NCBI RefSeq assembly: GCF_001854325.1
Contig: NZ_CP017755.1
Location: 2,666,001-2,730,000 of the forward strand
Direction: 5' to 3'
Length of the DNA: 64,000 nucleotides
From: Cupriavidus malaysiensis
Lineage (GTDB): Bacteria; Pseudomonadota; Gammaproteobacteria; Burkholderiales; Burkholderiaceae
In this document: positions 55,055 through 62,972 of the stretch, in pieces
Numbering within the stretch: position 1 is the stretch's first letter
Layout of the letters: each line of letters starts with the position of its first letter
Program-made: the position numbers and the translations under genes
The notes under the pieces: model-generated
Told to the model about the DNA's origin: nothing
Seen by the model: the letters and a program-made list of their open reading frames with translations, nothing else
Databases searched by the model: none

Positions 55055-56062
55055 ATGCCCTTCCACCCTTCCCCGCTTCCCGCCCACGGCGCGACCCGCC
55101 GGCGCGTCCTGGCCACCCTCGGCGCGGCGCTGGCCGCCGGCTCCGGCCTGGCACGGGCCGCCTGGCCCGACGGCCGTGCCATCACCTGGGTGGTGCCCTA
55201 TCCGCCCGGCGGCAGCACCGACGTGCTCGGCCGCAACGTGGCGCAGCGCATCGGCGCGGCGCTGGGCAGCACGGTGATCGTGGACAACAAACCCGGCGCC
55301 ACCGGCACCATCGGCGCGGCCTTCGTGGCCAAGGCCGCACCCGACGGCCATACGCTGCTGGGCACTTCGATCGGCCCGCAGGCGATCGCGCCGCACCTGC
55401 TGGGCCACCTGCCCTACGACCCGATCGCCGGCTTCGCGCCGGTGATCACCCTCGGCACCATTCCGCACCTGCTGGTGGTCGGCGCGAGCCAGCCCTTGCG
55501 CAGCGTGGCCGACCTGCTGGCGGCCGCCCGGGCCCAGCCCGGCAAGCTCGCCTTCGCCTCGGGCGGCAACGGCACCATCCTGCAGATGCAGGGCGAACTG
55601 CTGCAGCAGCAGACCGGCACGCGCTTCGTCCACGTGCCCTACAAGGGCGACACGCCGGCGCTGCAGGACACGCTGGGCGGCCAGGTGCAGTTCATGTTCG
55701 CGCCCGCCGCCGCCGCCCTGCCGCACGTGCAGGCCGGCAAGCTGCGCGCCCTCGCCGTGACCTCCGCCCAGCGCCTCGCGGCCCTGCCGGACGTGCCCAC
55801 CATGGGCGAAGCGGGCCTGCACGATTTCGTGGTCGAGCAATGGCAGGCGGTGTTCGCGCCGGCCGGCACGCCGGCCGCCGTGGTGCAGCGCCTGAACCAG
55901 GAGATCGCCCAGGCGCTGCGCGACCCGGCCATCGTCGCGCTGGCCGGCCGGCTCAGCGTGACCCTGGTCGGCGGCACCCCGCAACAGCTCGGCGCGCTGC
56001 AGAAGGCGGACTCCGCCAAATGGGCCGCGGTCATCGCCAAGGGGAATATCCGCATCGATTGA
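55055..56062 (+). CDS. Bug-type periplasmic solute receptor (first of the cluster)
   Basis: A 335-residue TctC-family receptor with a Tat-like signal (TRRRVLATLGAALAAGSGLARA, twin Arg) rather than a plain Sec signal. It continues WPDGRAITWVVPYPPGGSTDVLGRNV, VDNKPGATGTIGAAFVAKAAPDGHTLLG, FASGGNGTILQMQGELLQQQTGTRFVHVPYKGD and DVPTMGEAGLHDFVVEQWQAVFAPAGTP. Its ligand is likely the polycarboxylate used by the cluster. The upstream gap has low-complexity repeats. Membrane partners are not in the window. Confidence 0.92.
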   Translation: MPFHPSPLPAHGATRRRVLATLGAALAAGSGLARAAWPDGRAITWVVPYPPGGSTDVLGRNVAQRIGAALGSTVIVDNKPGATGTIGAAFVAKAAPDGHTLLGTSIGPQAIAPHLLGHLPYDPIAGFAPVITLGTIPHLLVVGASQPLRSVADLLAAARAQPGKLAFASGGNGTILQMQGELLQQQTGTRFVHVPYKGDTPALQDTLGGQVQFMFAPAAAALPHVQAGKLRALAVTSAQRLAALPDVPTMGEAGLHDFVVEQWQAVFAPAGTPAAVVQRLNQEIAQALRDPAIVALAGRLSVTLVGGTPQQLGALQKADSAKWAAVIAKGNIRID

Positions 56063-56194
56063 CGCCCCTGCCAGGCCCGGCGCGCAGCCTGCTGGTCTCC
56101 GTATGCCGTACGCAGCTTTCCGCTTTCCGTTCTCGCTTTTCACTTTTTGCTTTTCGCTTTCCCCTGCCCTCCATTCCTTGATCGAGTCCGCACC
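56063..56194. other. low-complexity leader before the RraA-type gene
   Basis: The ~130 bp contain a pyrimidine-rich run of CTTTTC/GCTTTC-type words (56115-56163) and no gene. It may form the 5' leader of the next genes. Confidence 0.5.
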
Positions 56195-56881
56195 ATGAAC
56201 CAGCTTCCCGAAGTCATCCGCAACATCGAGCGCGTCAGCGCCGAGGTCGTCCAGCAAGCCGCCACCTTCCAGGCCGCCATCCTGGCCGACGTGGCCGGCC
56301 GCCGCGGCACCATGCATGCCCGCGTGGCCCCGGTGCATGCGCGCATGAAGCTCGCCGGCCCGGCCTTCACCGTCGAGGTGCGCCCCGGCGACAACCTGAT
56401 GATCCATGCCGCCATCGCCCTCGCGCAGCCCGGCGACATCCTGGTGATCGACGGCAAGGGCGACCAGACCGCCGCCCTGATGGGCACGCTGATGCTCAGT
56501 GCCTGCAAGCAGCGCAAGCTCGGCGGCGTGGTGGTCGACGGCGCCATCCGCGACAAGCTGGAACTGCTGGAACTGGACTTCCCGGTGTTCAGCGCCGGCT
56601 TCAACCCGGCCGGCCCCACCAAGTTCGTGCCGGGCCGCCTCAACCATCCGATCACCGCCGGCGGCGCCACCGTGAACCCGGGCGACCTGGTGGTCGGCGA
56701 CGCCGATGGCGTGGTGGTGATCGAACGCGCCAAGGCGCCCGCCATGATGGCCCTGGCCACCAAGAAGGTGGCCGACGAGGCGGCGCGCCTCGACGCCATC
56801 GGACGCGGCGACACCGCCGCCAAATGGCTGCCGGCCGCGCTGCGTGCCGCCGGCGTGCTGGCCGAAGGAGAGGCGCTGTGA
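56195..56881 (+). CDS. RraA/HMG-CHA aldolase-family enzyme
   Basis: A 228-residue protein of the class II aldolase group that includes 4-carboxy-4-hydroxy-2-oxoadipate (CHA) aldolase (LigK/GalC) and RraA. The metal-binding core is GGVVVDGAIRDKLELLELDFPVFSAGFNPAGPTKF with the Arg-Asp pair of the active site, and LMIHAAIALAQPGDILVIDGKGD precedes it. The phosphate-like loop RPGD is present. CHA aldolase makes pyruvate plus oxaloacetate, which fits the LigI-like genes. The GTG of the next gene overlaps its stop by GTGA. Confidence 0.85.
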   Translation: MNQLPEVIRNIERVSAEVVQQAATFQAAILADVAGRRGTMHARVAPVHARMKLAGPAFTVEVRPGDNLMIHAAIALAQPGDILVIDGKGDQTAALMGTLMLSACKQRKLGGVVVDGAIRDKLELLELDFPVFSAGFNPAGPTKFVPGRLNHPITAGGATVNPGDLVVGDADGVVVIERAKAPAMMALATKKVADEAARLDAIGRGDTAAKWLPAALRAAGVLAEGEAL

Positions 56882-57813
56882 GCCGCCCGACCATTCTCAT
56901 CACCGCCGCCGACCTGGCACCCCAGGCCCTGGCGCTGCTGGCCGGCTACGAGATCGTCTACGCCGGCAAGACGCCGACGGAGGACGATATCGTCGCCCTG
57001 TGCGGCCGCCACGACCCGGTCGCCATCATCGTGCGCTACAGCAAGGTCGGCGCCGCCGCCATGGATGCCGCGCCTTCGCTGCGGGTCATCTCCAAGCACG
57101 GCAGCGGCACCGACACCATCGACAAGGCCGCCGCCAGGGCGCGCGGCATCGAGGTGGTGGCCGCGGTGGGCGCCAACGCCGCCGCGGTGGCCGAGCAGGC
57201 CCTGGCGCTGCTGCTGGCCTGCGCCAAGTCGGTGCCGCAGCTCGATGCGCGCATGCACGCGGGCCACTGGGACAAGGCCACGCACAAGAGCGTGGAGCTG
57301 GGCGGGCGCACCATCGGCCTGGTCGGCCTGGGGGCGATCGGCCGGCGCTTCGCCGGCATGGCCGCGGCGCTGGGCATGCGCGTGATCGGCTTCGATCCCT
57401 TCGCCGGCGAGCTGCCGGACTTCGTGCAGCGCGTCGACCTCGACACGCTCTGGCGCGAAGCGGACGCGATCTCGCTGCACTGCCCCCTGACCGAGGACAA
57501 CCGCGGCCTGCTCAACGCGGCCACGCTGGCCCGCTGCAAGCCCGGCGTGATCGTGGTCAATACCGCACGCGGCGGGCTGATCGACGAGGCGGCGCTGCTG
57601 GCCGCCGTGCAGGACGGGCAGGTGCGCGCCGCGGGACTCGACAGCTTCGCGGTGGAGCCGATGGTGGCCGGCCATCCCTTCCAGCGCCAGCCCGGCTTCA
57701 TCCTGAGTCCGCATATCGGCGGCGTGACCAGCGATGCCTATGTGAACATGGGCCTCGGCGCCGCGCGCAATGCGCTGGCCGTGCTCGAGGCGGCCGGCAC
57801 GGTGGCGGCCTGA
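56878..57813 (+). CDS. D-2-hydroxyacid dehydrogenase (SerA-like)
   Basis: A 311-residue NAD-dependent dehydrogenase. The Rossmann motif GLVGLGAIGRRFAGMAAALG is followed by the catalytic Arg in NTARGGLIDEAALL, Glu in SFAVEPM and His in ILSPHIGG, in the D-isomer order. Its GTG start with GAAGGAGAG upstream overlaps the aldolase stop, so the two are translated together. It would reduce or oxidise a 2-oxoacid/2-hydroxyacid of the pathway; the substrate is unknown. Confidence 0.92.
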   Translation: MSRPTILITAADLAPQALALLAGYEIVYAGKTPTEDDIVALCGRHDPVAIIVRYSKVGAAAMDAAPSLRVISKHGSGTDTIDKAAARARGIEVVAAVGANAAAVAEQALALLLACAKSVPQLDARMHAGHWDKATHKSVELGGRTIGLVGLGAIGRRFAGMAAALGMRVIGFDPFAGELPDFVQRVDLDTLWREADAISLHCPLTEDNRGLLNAATLARCKPGVIVVNTARGGLIDEAALLAAVQDGQVRAAGLDSFAVEPMVAGHPFQRQPGFILSPHIGGVTSDAYVNMGLGAARNALAVLEAAGTVAA

Positions 57814-57909
57814 GGCAGCCCCGGCACCTGCAGCGCCTGCTGCACCCGCAGTACCAGAGACGCGCGAAGCACACGAGGCACTCGGCGTGTCCGAAGTGCT
57901 CGAAGCACT

Positions 57910-57958
57910 AGAAGCGCAATGAGAAGTGCAACTGGAAGCGCAACCGAAAGCGCAATAT
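57910..57958. repeat. imperfect 12-bp repeats (GAAGCGCAA-type) in the leader of the second Bug gene
   Basis: AGAAGCGCAATG, AGAAGTGCAACT, GGAAGCGCAACC and GAAAGCGCAATA follow one another with few changes. In one frame they encode SATGSATESA, but no Shine-Dalgarno supports translation from the ATG at 57919. Confidence 0.7.
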
Positions 57959-57984
57959 GGGCGCCGGCCGCACGGCCGGCGCCC
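57959..57984 (+). promoter_or_regulatory. 12-bp hairpin directly before the ribosome-binding site
   Basis: GGGCGCCGGCCG-CA-CGGCCGGCGCCC is a perfect dyad ending two bases before AAAGGAG, the Shine-Dalgarno of the next gene. It could stabilise the message, act as an attenuator, or be the terminator of the upstream genes; it lacks a U tract. Confidence 0.6.
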
Positions 57985-57999
57985 CGAAAGGAGACAACA

Positions 58000-59022
58000 T
58001 TGATACCACGAACCTCGCCGGACGGCCCCGTCGCCGGCATCCTGCGCGCCATCGCTTCCCTGGCCTCGCTGGCCGCCCTGGCGGCGGCCATGCTGGCGCT
58101 GGGCGCCGCGCCGGCGCAGGCACAGTCCTGGCCCGAGCGGCCGATCCGCCTGGTCGTCCCCTATCCGGCCGGCGGCAACGCCGACAACACGGCCCGTCTG
58201 CTGGCCACCCAGCTGGCCGGCCGCCTGGGCCAGCCGGTGGTCGTGGACAACCGGCCGGGCGGCAGCGGCACCATCGGCGAAACGGCGGTCGCCAAGGCCC
58301 GGCCGGACGGCTACACGCTGCTGCTCGATGCCACCGCCTTCACGGTCAACCCGAGCCTGTTCCCCAGCCTGCAGTTCGACGCGGCCAAGGATTTCACGCC
58401 GATCTCGCTGGTCAACCAGGCCCCCCTGCTGCTGGTGGTGCCCGCCGCCTCGCCGTTCAAGACCCTGGCCGACGTGATCGCGGCGGCCAAGGCCCGTCCC
58501 GGCAAGCTCACCTTCGCCTCGGCCGGCAACGGCGGCGCGCAGCACCTGGCGGGCGAACTGTTTCAGCAGGCCGCGCGGATCTCGCTCACCCATGTCCCGT
58601 ACCGCGGTGGAGCGCCGGCCCTGACCGACCTCATCGGCGGCCAGGTCGACCTGATGTTCAGCGCGACCACCGCCAGCGGCCCCCTCGTCAAGAGCGGCAA
58701 GCTGCGCGCCCTGGCCATCACCTCGGCCGAGCGCGGCCAGGGCTGGGCACAGGTGCCGACGATGGCCGAAGCCGGCCTGCCGCGCTTCCAGGCGCACGAA
58801 TGGAACGGCCTGTTCGCGCCGGCCGGCACGCCTGGCGCGATCATCGCGCGCCTGGAGGCCGAGACGCGCGCCAGCGTCGCCAGCCCGGGCATGCGGCAGC
58901 GCTTCGCGGAACTGGGCGTGCAGGGCGTGGGCTCGAGCGCGCGCGAATTCGACGCGTTCGTCAAGGCGGAGACCGGCAAGTGGGCCGGCGTGATCCGCAC
59001 CAGCGGCATCCACCTGGAATGA
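58000..59022 (+). CDS. Bug-type periplasmic solute receptor (second of the cluster)
   Basis: A 340-residue TctC-family receptor, probably starting at TTG 58000, seven bases after AAAGGAG; ATG 57919 in the same frame lacks a Shine-Dalgarno and would add repeats. The signal peptide LASLAALAAAMLALGAAPAQAQ precedes SWPERPIRLVVPYPAGGNADNTARLL, VDNRPGGSGTIGETAVAKARPDGYTLLL and GKLTFASAGNGGAQHLAGELFQQAARISLTHVPYRGGAPAL. It is separate from the other Bug genes by sequence, so its ligand probably differs. It precedes the truncated Bug gene by 12 bp. Confidence 0.9.
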   Translation: MIPRTSPDGPVAGILRAIASLASLAALAAAMLALGAAPAQAQSWPERPIRLVVPYPAGGNADNTARLLATQLAGRLGQPVVVDNRPGGSGTIGETAVAKARPDGYTLLLDATAFTVNPSLFPSLQFDAAKDFTPISLVNQAPLLLVVPAASPFKTLADVIAAAKARPGKLTFASAGNGGAQHLAGELFQQAARISLTHVPYRGGAPALTDLIGGQVDLMFSATTASGPLVKSGKLRALAITSAERGQGWAQVPTMAEAGLPRFQAHEWNGLFAPAGTPGAIIARLEAETRASVASPGMRQRFAELGVQGVGSSAREFDAFVKAETGKWAGVIRTSGIHLE

Positions 59023-59034
59023 GGGCCCCTGCCA

Positions 59035-59335
59035 TGGACAAGCGACATCGTGGCCACCGCGCCGGCCGCGTGCGCCGCGCCGGCCAGGCCCTGGCCGCGC
59101 TCCTGCTGGCCGTGTCCGGCGCCTGCCTGGCGCAGGCCGGCACCTATCCGGCCAGGCCGGTGCGCCTCGTGGCGGGCTTCGCCGCCGGCGGGCCGACGTG
59201 GTGGCGCGCGCCTTCGCCGACTATGCCAGCCGCGCGCTGGGCCAACCCTTCGTGGTCGACAACAAACCCGGCGCCAACACCATCGTCGCGGCCCAGGCGG
59301 TCGCCACCGCTCGCCGGCAACTGGAGACATCGACA
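59035..59335 (+). pseudogene. truncated, frameshifted Bug-type receptor gene
   Basis: From ATG 59035 the frame codes a signal peptide (LAALLLAVSGACLAQA), then [17 protein letters not shown], typical of Bug proteins. Near 59197 the homology continues in another frame as DVVARAFADYASRALGQPFVVDNKPGANTIVAAQ: one base is missing in the GGCGGGCCGAC stretch. After ~100 residues the gene ends and the next Bug gene's Shine-Dalgarno and start follow directly, so the C-terminal two thirds are gone. It looks like a recombination remnant of a tandem paralogue. Confidence 0.8.
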
Positions 59336-60331
59336 ATGAAGCGCTTTCCATCCTATCCGCGCGCCCGGCGCGCCTTGCAGGCCATGGGGACCATGCTGGC
59401 CGCGCTGGCCTGCCTCGCCCTCCCCGCGGCGCACGCGGCCTATCCCGAACGCCCGATCACCATCGTCGTGCCCTACGCGCCCGGCGGCGCCGCCGATGCC
59501 GTGGCCCGCCTGCTGGCCAACCGCATGAGCGCCAGGCTGGGCCGCAGCGTGATCGTCGACAATCGCGCGGGCGCCAGCGGCACCATCGGCGAGGCCTTCG
59601 TGGCCAAGGCACCCGCCGACGGCTACACCCTGCTGTACGATGCCACGCCGTACTCCATCAATCCGCACCTGTTCCCGAGGATGCCCTATGCGAGCCAGGC
59701 GCTGCAGCCGCTGTCGCTGGTGCTGCTGGCGCCGAACATCCTGATCGTCAAGGCCGACTCGCCGTTCAAGACCGTCGGTGACCTGGTCGCCAGGGCGAAG
59801 GCGCAGCCGGGCCAGCTCAATTTCGCCTCGGGCGGCGGCGGCACGGTGCAGCGCCTGGCGGCCGAGCTGTTCCGCCAGCGGCTCCACCTGGAGATGGTGC
59901 ATGTGCCGTACAAGAGTGGCGGGCCGGCGATTTCGGACGTGATGGCCGGGCAGGTGGACTTCATGTTCAGCACCGTGGCCGCCTCCTATCCCCTGATCGC
60001 GGGCGGCAAGCTGCGCGCGCTGGCGGTATCCGCGCCGGTCCGCTCCAAGCGCCTGCCCGACGTGCCCACGGTGGCCGAGGCGGCCATTCCCGGCTACGAA
60101 GCCTACGAGTGGAACGGCATCTTCCTGCCGGCGGGAACGCCCCCCGCCATCGCCGGTACCCTGCACAAGGCCGTGGTGGACGCGCTGGAGGACGAAGACG
60201 TCAAGCGCCGCCTGGCCGACCTGGGAGCGCAGCCGGTGGGCTCCTCGCCCGCCGACTTTGCCGCCTTCCTGAAGAAGGAAGACAGCAAGTGGGCGACGGT
60301 CGTGCGCCAGGGCAATATCCATCTGGACTGA
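59336..60331 (+). CDS. Bug-type periplasmic solute receptor (third of the cluster)
   Basis: A 331-residue TctC-family receptor. Signal peptide MGTMLAALACLALPAAHAA precedes YPERPITIVVPYAPGGAADAVARLL, VDNRAGASGTIGEAFVAKAPADGYTLLYD, LNFASGGGGTVQRLAAELF and DVPTVAEAAIPGYEAYEWNGIFLPAGTP. The ATG at 59336 has TGGAGA upstream, inherited from the truncated gene's end. Intact paralogues at 55055 and 58000 differ in the binding-site region, so each may bind a distinct carboxylate. Confidence 0.92.
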   Translation: MKRFPSYPRARRALQAMGTMLAALACLALPAAHAAYPERPITIVVPYAPGGAADAVARLLANRMSARLGRSVIVDNRAGASGTIGEAFVAKAPADGYTLLYDATPYSINPHLFPRMPYASQALQPLSLVLLAPNILIVKADSPFKTVGDLVARAKAQPGQLNFASGGGGTVQRLAAELFRQRLHLEMVHVPYKSGGPAISDVMAGQVDFMFSTVAASYPLIAGGKLRALAVSAPVRSKRLPDVPTVAEAAIPGYEAYEWNGIFLPAGTPPAIAGTLHKAVVDALEDEDVKRRLADLGAQPVGSSPADFAAFLKKEDSKWATVVRQGNIHLD

Positions 60332-60380
60332 GCCACCGGGGCGCCGGTCCCTGCGACTCCTGCAACTCCTGCGCCCCTTG

Positions 60381-60429
60381 AGATTCCGAGATTCCGAGAT
60401 TCCGAGATTCCGAGATTCCTGAGATTCCT
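60381..60429. repeat. 8-bp tandem repeat AGATTCCG, four perfect copies plus two degenerate
   Basis: Units run 60381-60412 unchanged, then AGATTCCT twice with one extra G. They lie in the gap between the third Bug gene and the second LigI-like gene, 24 bp before the latter's start. No dyad is formed. Confidence 0.9.
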
Positions 60430-60452
60430 GAGACCCCTGCCACGCCACACCC

Positions 60453-61364
60453 ATGTTCGCCACCAGCCCCCCTCTGGATCCCGTGCCGGGCGATTCCGCC
60501 GTGCCGCACTCCGCCGGCCTCAACCGGCCGGCGCAGGCCGTGCCCGCGCTGGCCTGCGACAGCCATATGCACATCTTCGACCCGCGCTTCGCGCCGTCGC
60601 CGCACTGGCGGCGCACGCCGCCGCATGCCGACGTGGCCGCCTACCGGCGGTTGCAGGCGCGCCTCGGCACCGCGCGCGCGGTAGTGGTCACGCCGTCCAC
60701 CTACGGCACCGACAATGCCTGCACGCTCGACGCGCTGGACCAGCTCGGCAACTGCGCGCGCGGCGTGGCGGTGGTCGGCCACGAGGTGGCCGAGCACGAA
60801 CTGGACCGCCTGCACGCGCGCGGCATCCGCGGCCTGCGGGTGAACTTCGTCACGCCGCAGTCGTGGGGCGAGACCACGGCCGCCATGCTCACCACGCTGG
60901 CCGGCAAGGCCGCGCGGCTGGGCTGGCATATCCAGGTCTTCGTCCATCCCGAGCAGCTGGTGGCGCTCGAACCCGTGCTGGCGGCGCTGCCGGTGCCGCT
61001 GGTGGTCGACCACCTGGCCCGCATCGACCCGGCCGAGGGCACCGCGGGCGCGGCCTACGCGGCGCTGCGCCGCCTGCTCGAGCGCGGCAGCACGTGGGTC
61101 AAGCTGTCGGGCGCCTACATGCGTTCGGCCGTGCACGGGCCGAGCTACGCCGACACGCTGCCGCTGGGACGGGCCCTGGTACAGGCCGTGCCGGAACGGC
61201 TGGTATGGGGCAGCGACTGGCCCCACACCACCGAGGCCGCGGGCACGGTCAACGATGCCGACCTGATGGACCTGCTGCATGCGTGGGCCGGCTCGGCCGC
61301 CGCGCTGGAACGCATCCTGGTGGACAATCCGGCGCGCCTGTACGGATTCGAGCCCGCCGCGTGA
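60453..61364 (+). CDS. LigI-like amidohydrolase, second copy
   Basis: A 303-residue paralogue of the amidohydrolase at 54002. It keeps CDSHMHIFDPRFAPS (first His pair), PSTYGTDNACTLDAL, VVDHLARIDP and WGSDWPHTTEA. It lacks the long C-terminal tail and is closer in length to described LigI proteins. The two copies in one cluster suggest two related lactone or pyrone substrates, or sequential steps. The 20-bp gap to the SMP-30-like gene supports one transcript. Confidence 0.82.
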   Translation: MFATSPPLDPVPGDSAVPHSAGLNRPAQAVPALACDSHMHIFDPRFAPSPHWRRTPPHADVAAYRRLQARLGTARAVVVTPSTYGTDNACTLDALDQLGNCARGVAVVGHEVAEHELDRLHARGIRGLRVNFVTPQSWGETTAAMLTTLAGKAARLGWHIQVFVHPEQLVALEPVLAALPVPLVVDHLARIDPAEGTAGAAYAALRRLLERGSTWVKLSGAYMRSAVHGPSYADTLPLGRALVQAVPERLVWGSDWPHTTEAAGTVNDADLMDLLHAWAGSAAALERILVDNPARLYGFEPAA

Positions 61365-61384
61365 AGCGCCAAGGAAGCCAAGCC

Positions 61385-62320
61385 ATGTTTCTGCTGCAAG
61401 CCCCCCAGGTCCGTGAGTTCGAATGCTTCACGGCCATGCCCGAGTCCTTCCGCCGCCGCGAGCGCAGCGAGTGGGCCGACGCCAACCGCGGCGGCGCCGT
61501 CGCCGATTCCTTCCTCGAAGGCCCGGTGTTCGACGACGCGGGCCACCTCTACGTGACCGACATCCCCTGGGGCCGCGTCTTCCGCATCGACCCGCAGGGC
61601 TGCTGGACCCTGGTGGCCGAATACGACGGCGAGCCCAACGGCATGAAGTTCCTCGATGCCGGCACGCTGCTGATCACCGACTACAAGAACGGGCTGATGC
61701 GCCTCGACCTCGCCAGCGGGCGCGTCGCGCCCTGGCTGGAGCGGCGCAACAGCGAGCGCTTCAAGGGCGTCAACGACCTCGTCTTCGACAGCGCCGGCAA
61801 CCTCTATTTCACCGACCAGGGCCAGAGCGGCCTGCACGACCCGTCGGGCCGCCTCTACCGCCTGCGGCCGGACGGACGGCTCGACCTGCTGCTGGCCAAC
61901 GTGCCGAGCCCGAACGGCGTGGCACTGTCGCCCGACGAGCGCGTGCTCTACCTTGCCGTCACGCGCGGCAACTGCGTGTGGCGCGTGCCGCTGCTGGCGG
62001 ACGGCAGCGTCGCCAAGGTGGGGCAGTTCTTCACCGCCTACGGCCCCAGCGGTCCGGACGGCCTCGCCGTGGACGCCGAGGGCCGCCTGCTGGTGGCCAA
62101 CCCGGGGCTGGGCTACGTCTGGGTGCTCAACGGGCGCGCCGAGCCGGTCGAGGTCCTGCGCGGCACGCCGGGCAGCTCCACCACCAACCTGGCCTTCGGC
62201 GGCGAGGACAGGCGCACGCTCTACGTCACCGACTCGACGCACGGCCGCATCCTGCGCGCCGGGATGCCGGCGGCGGGGCTGCCGCTGCACCGTGGCGCGC
62301 CGGCCGCGCGGGGGGCCTGA
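61385..62320 (+). CDS. SMP-30/gluconolactonase-family lactonase
   Basis: A 311-residue six-bladed beta-propeller. Metal ligands are in EGPVFDDAGHLYVTDIPWGRVFRI (Glu), VNDLVFDSAGNLYFTDQG (Asn/Asp), PNGVALSPDERVLYLA (Asn) and GPDGLAVDAEGRLLVANPG (Asp), the order of the family. Members hydrolyse sugar or other lactones in the cytosol. ATG 61385 has CCAAGGAAG upstream. With the amidohydrolases it would give the cluster more than one ring-opening enzyme. Confidence 0.9.
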   Translation: MFLLQAPQVREFECFTAMPESFRRRERSEWADANRGGAVADSFLEGPVFDDAGHLYVTDIPWGRVFRIDPQGCWTLVAEYDGEPNGMKFLDAGTLLITDYKNGLMRLDLASGRVAPWLERRNSERFKGVNDLVFDSAGNLYFTDQGQSGLHDPSGRLYRLRPDGRLDLLLANVPSPNGVALSPDERVLYLAVTRGNCVWRVPLLADGSVAKVGQFFTAYGPSGPDGLAVDAEGRLLVANPGLGYVWVLNGRAEPVEVLRGTPGSSTTNLAFGGEDRRTLYVTDSTHGRILRAGMPAAGLPLHRGAPAARGA

Positions 62321-62454
62321 AGCGGCTGCCCCTGCAGGCGCCGGCAAGGCAGAGCGGGCACTGCTAGAATCGGCGCGCCCCCGCACTCATGCGCCCATGC
62401 GCGGCCGGCGCCCCTGCCTGCGCGGGCCGGCCACGTTCCCGACGGAATCCGATC

Positions 62455-62922
62455 GTGCCTATCATCCTGCTCGTCCTCGCCATGCTCGGCGCCCTGGTCT
62501 ACGGCGCCGTGCGCCTGTACCTGACGGTGGCCTCGGCCTTCGGCACGCTGGCCGGCGCCGGCGCCGTGCTGGCGGCCGCCGCGCTGCTGGCGGCGCTGGT
62601 CGCCGGCCTGGTGCGGCGCTACCGCAGCATCCACGGCACCACGGTCAAGGGAGAACGCATCCTGACGCTCGAAGGCCCCTGGGGCAGCGTGTGCGTCGAC
62701 GCCGAGCACAAGCATGGCCTCCTGACGCTGCACGAAGCGCGCTCGCGCTTCATCTTCGCGGATATCGCCGGCGCCGAGCCCGGCGGCGCGGACGGCAAGT
62801 GGTCGCTGGCGCTGCGCCTGGAGCACAATGCCCGGCCGCTGTGGCAGATCCCCATGGCCTCGCGCAAGGAAGCGCTGCGCTGGGCCAGGATCTTCACCCT
62901 GGCCGCGGCGCAGAAGCTGTAG
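62455..62922 (+). CDS. membrane protein of unknown function
   Basis: A 155-residue protein. Two N-terminal transmembrane helices, PIILLVLAMLGALVYGAVRLYL and AGAVLAAAALLAALVAGLV, precede a soluble domain with YRSIHGTTVKGERILTLEGPWGSVCVDAEHKHGLLTLHEA and KEALRWARIFTLAAAQKL. GTG 62455 has ACGGAA upstream and is preferred to ATG 62389, whose first 22 residues are not membrane-like. A TAGAAT element (62365-62370) may be the -10. I do not recognise the family; it sits at the cluster's end, convergent with the FadR-type gene. Confidence 0.6.
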   Translation: MPIILLVLAMLGALVYGAVRLYLTVASAFGTLAGAGAVLAAAALLAALVAGLVRRYRSIHGTTVKGERILTLEGPWGSVCVDAEHKHGLLTLHEARSRFIFADIAGAEPGGADGKWSLALRLEHNARPLWQIPMASRKEALRWARIFTLAAAQKL

Positions 62923-62972
62923 CGCCCCGCACCTCGCTGCTTTGATCGGGGCCGGGAAGCGCGACGGCCGCG

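Noticed and set aside
57919..57999. Start of the second Bug gene at ATG 57919
   Set aside because: It would place repeat-encoded SATGSATESA and the hairpin ahead of the signal peptide, with no Shine-Dalgarno; TTG 58000 has AAAGGAG at the right spacing.
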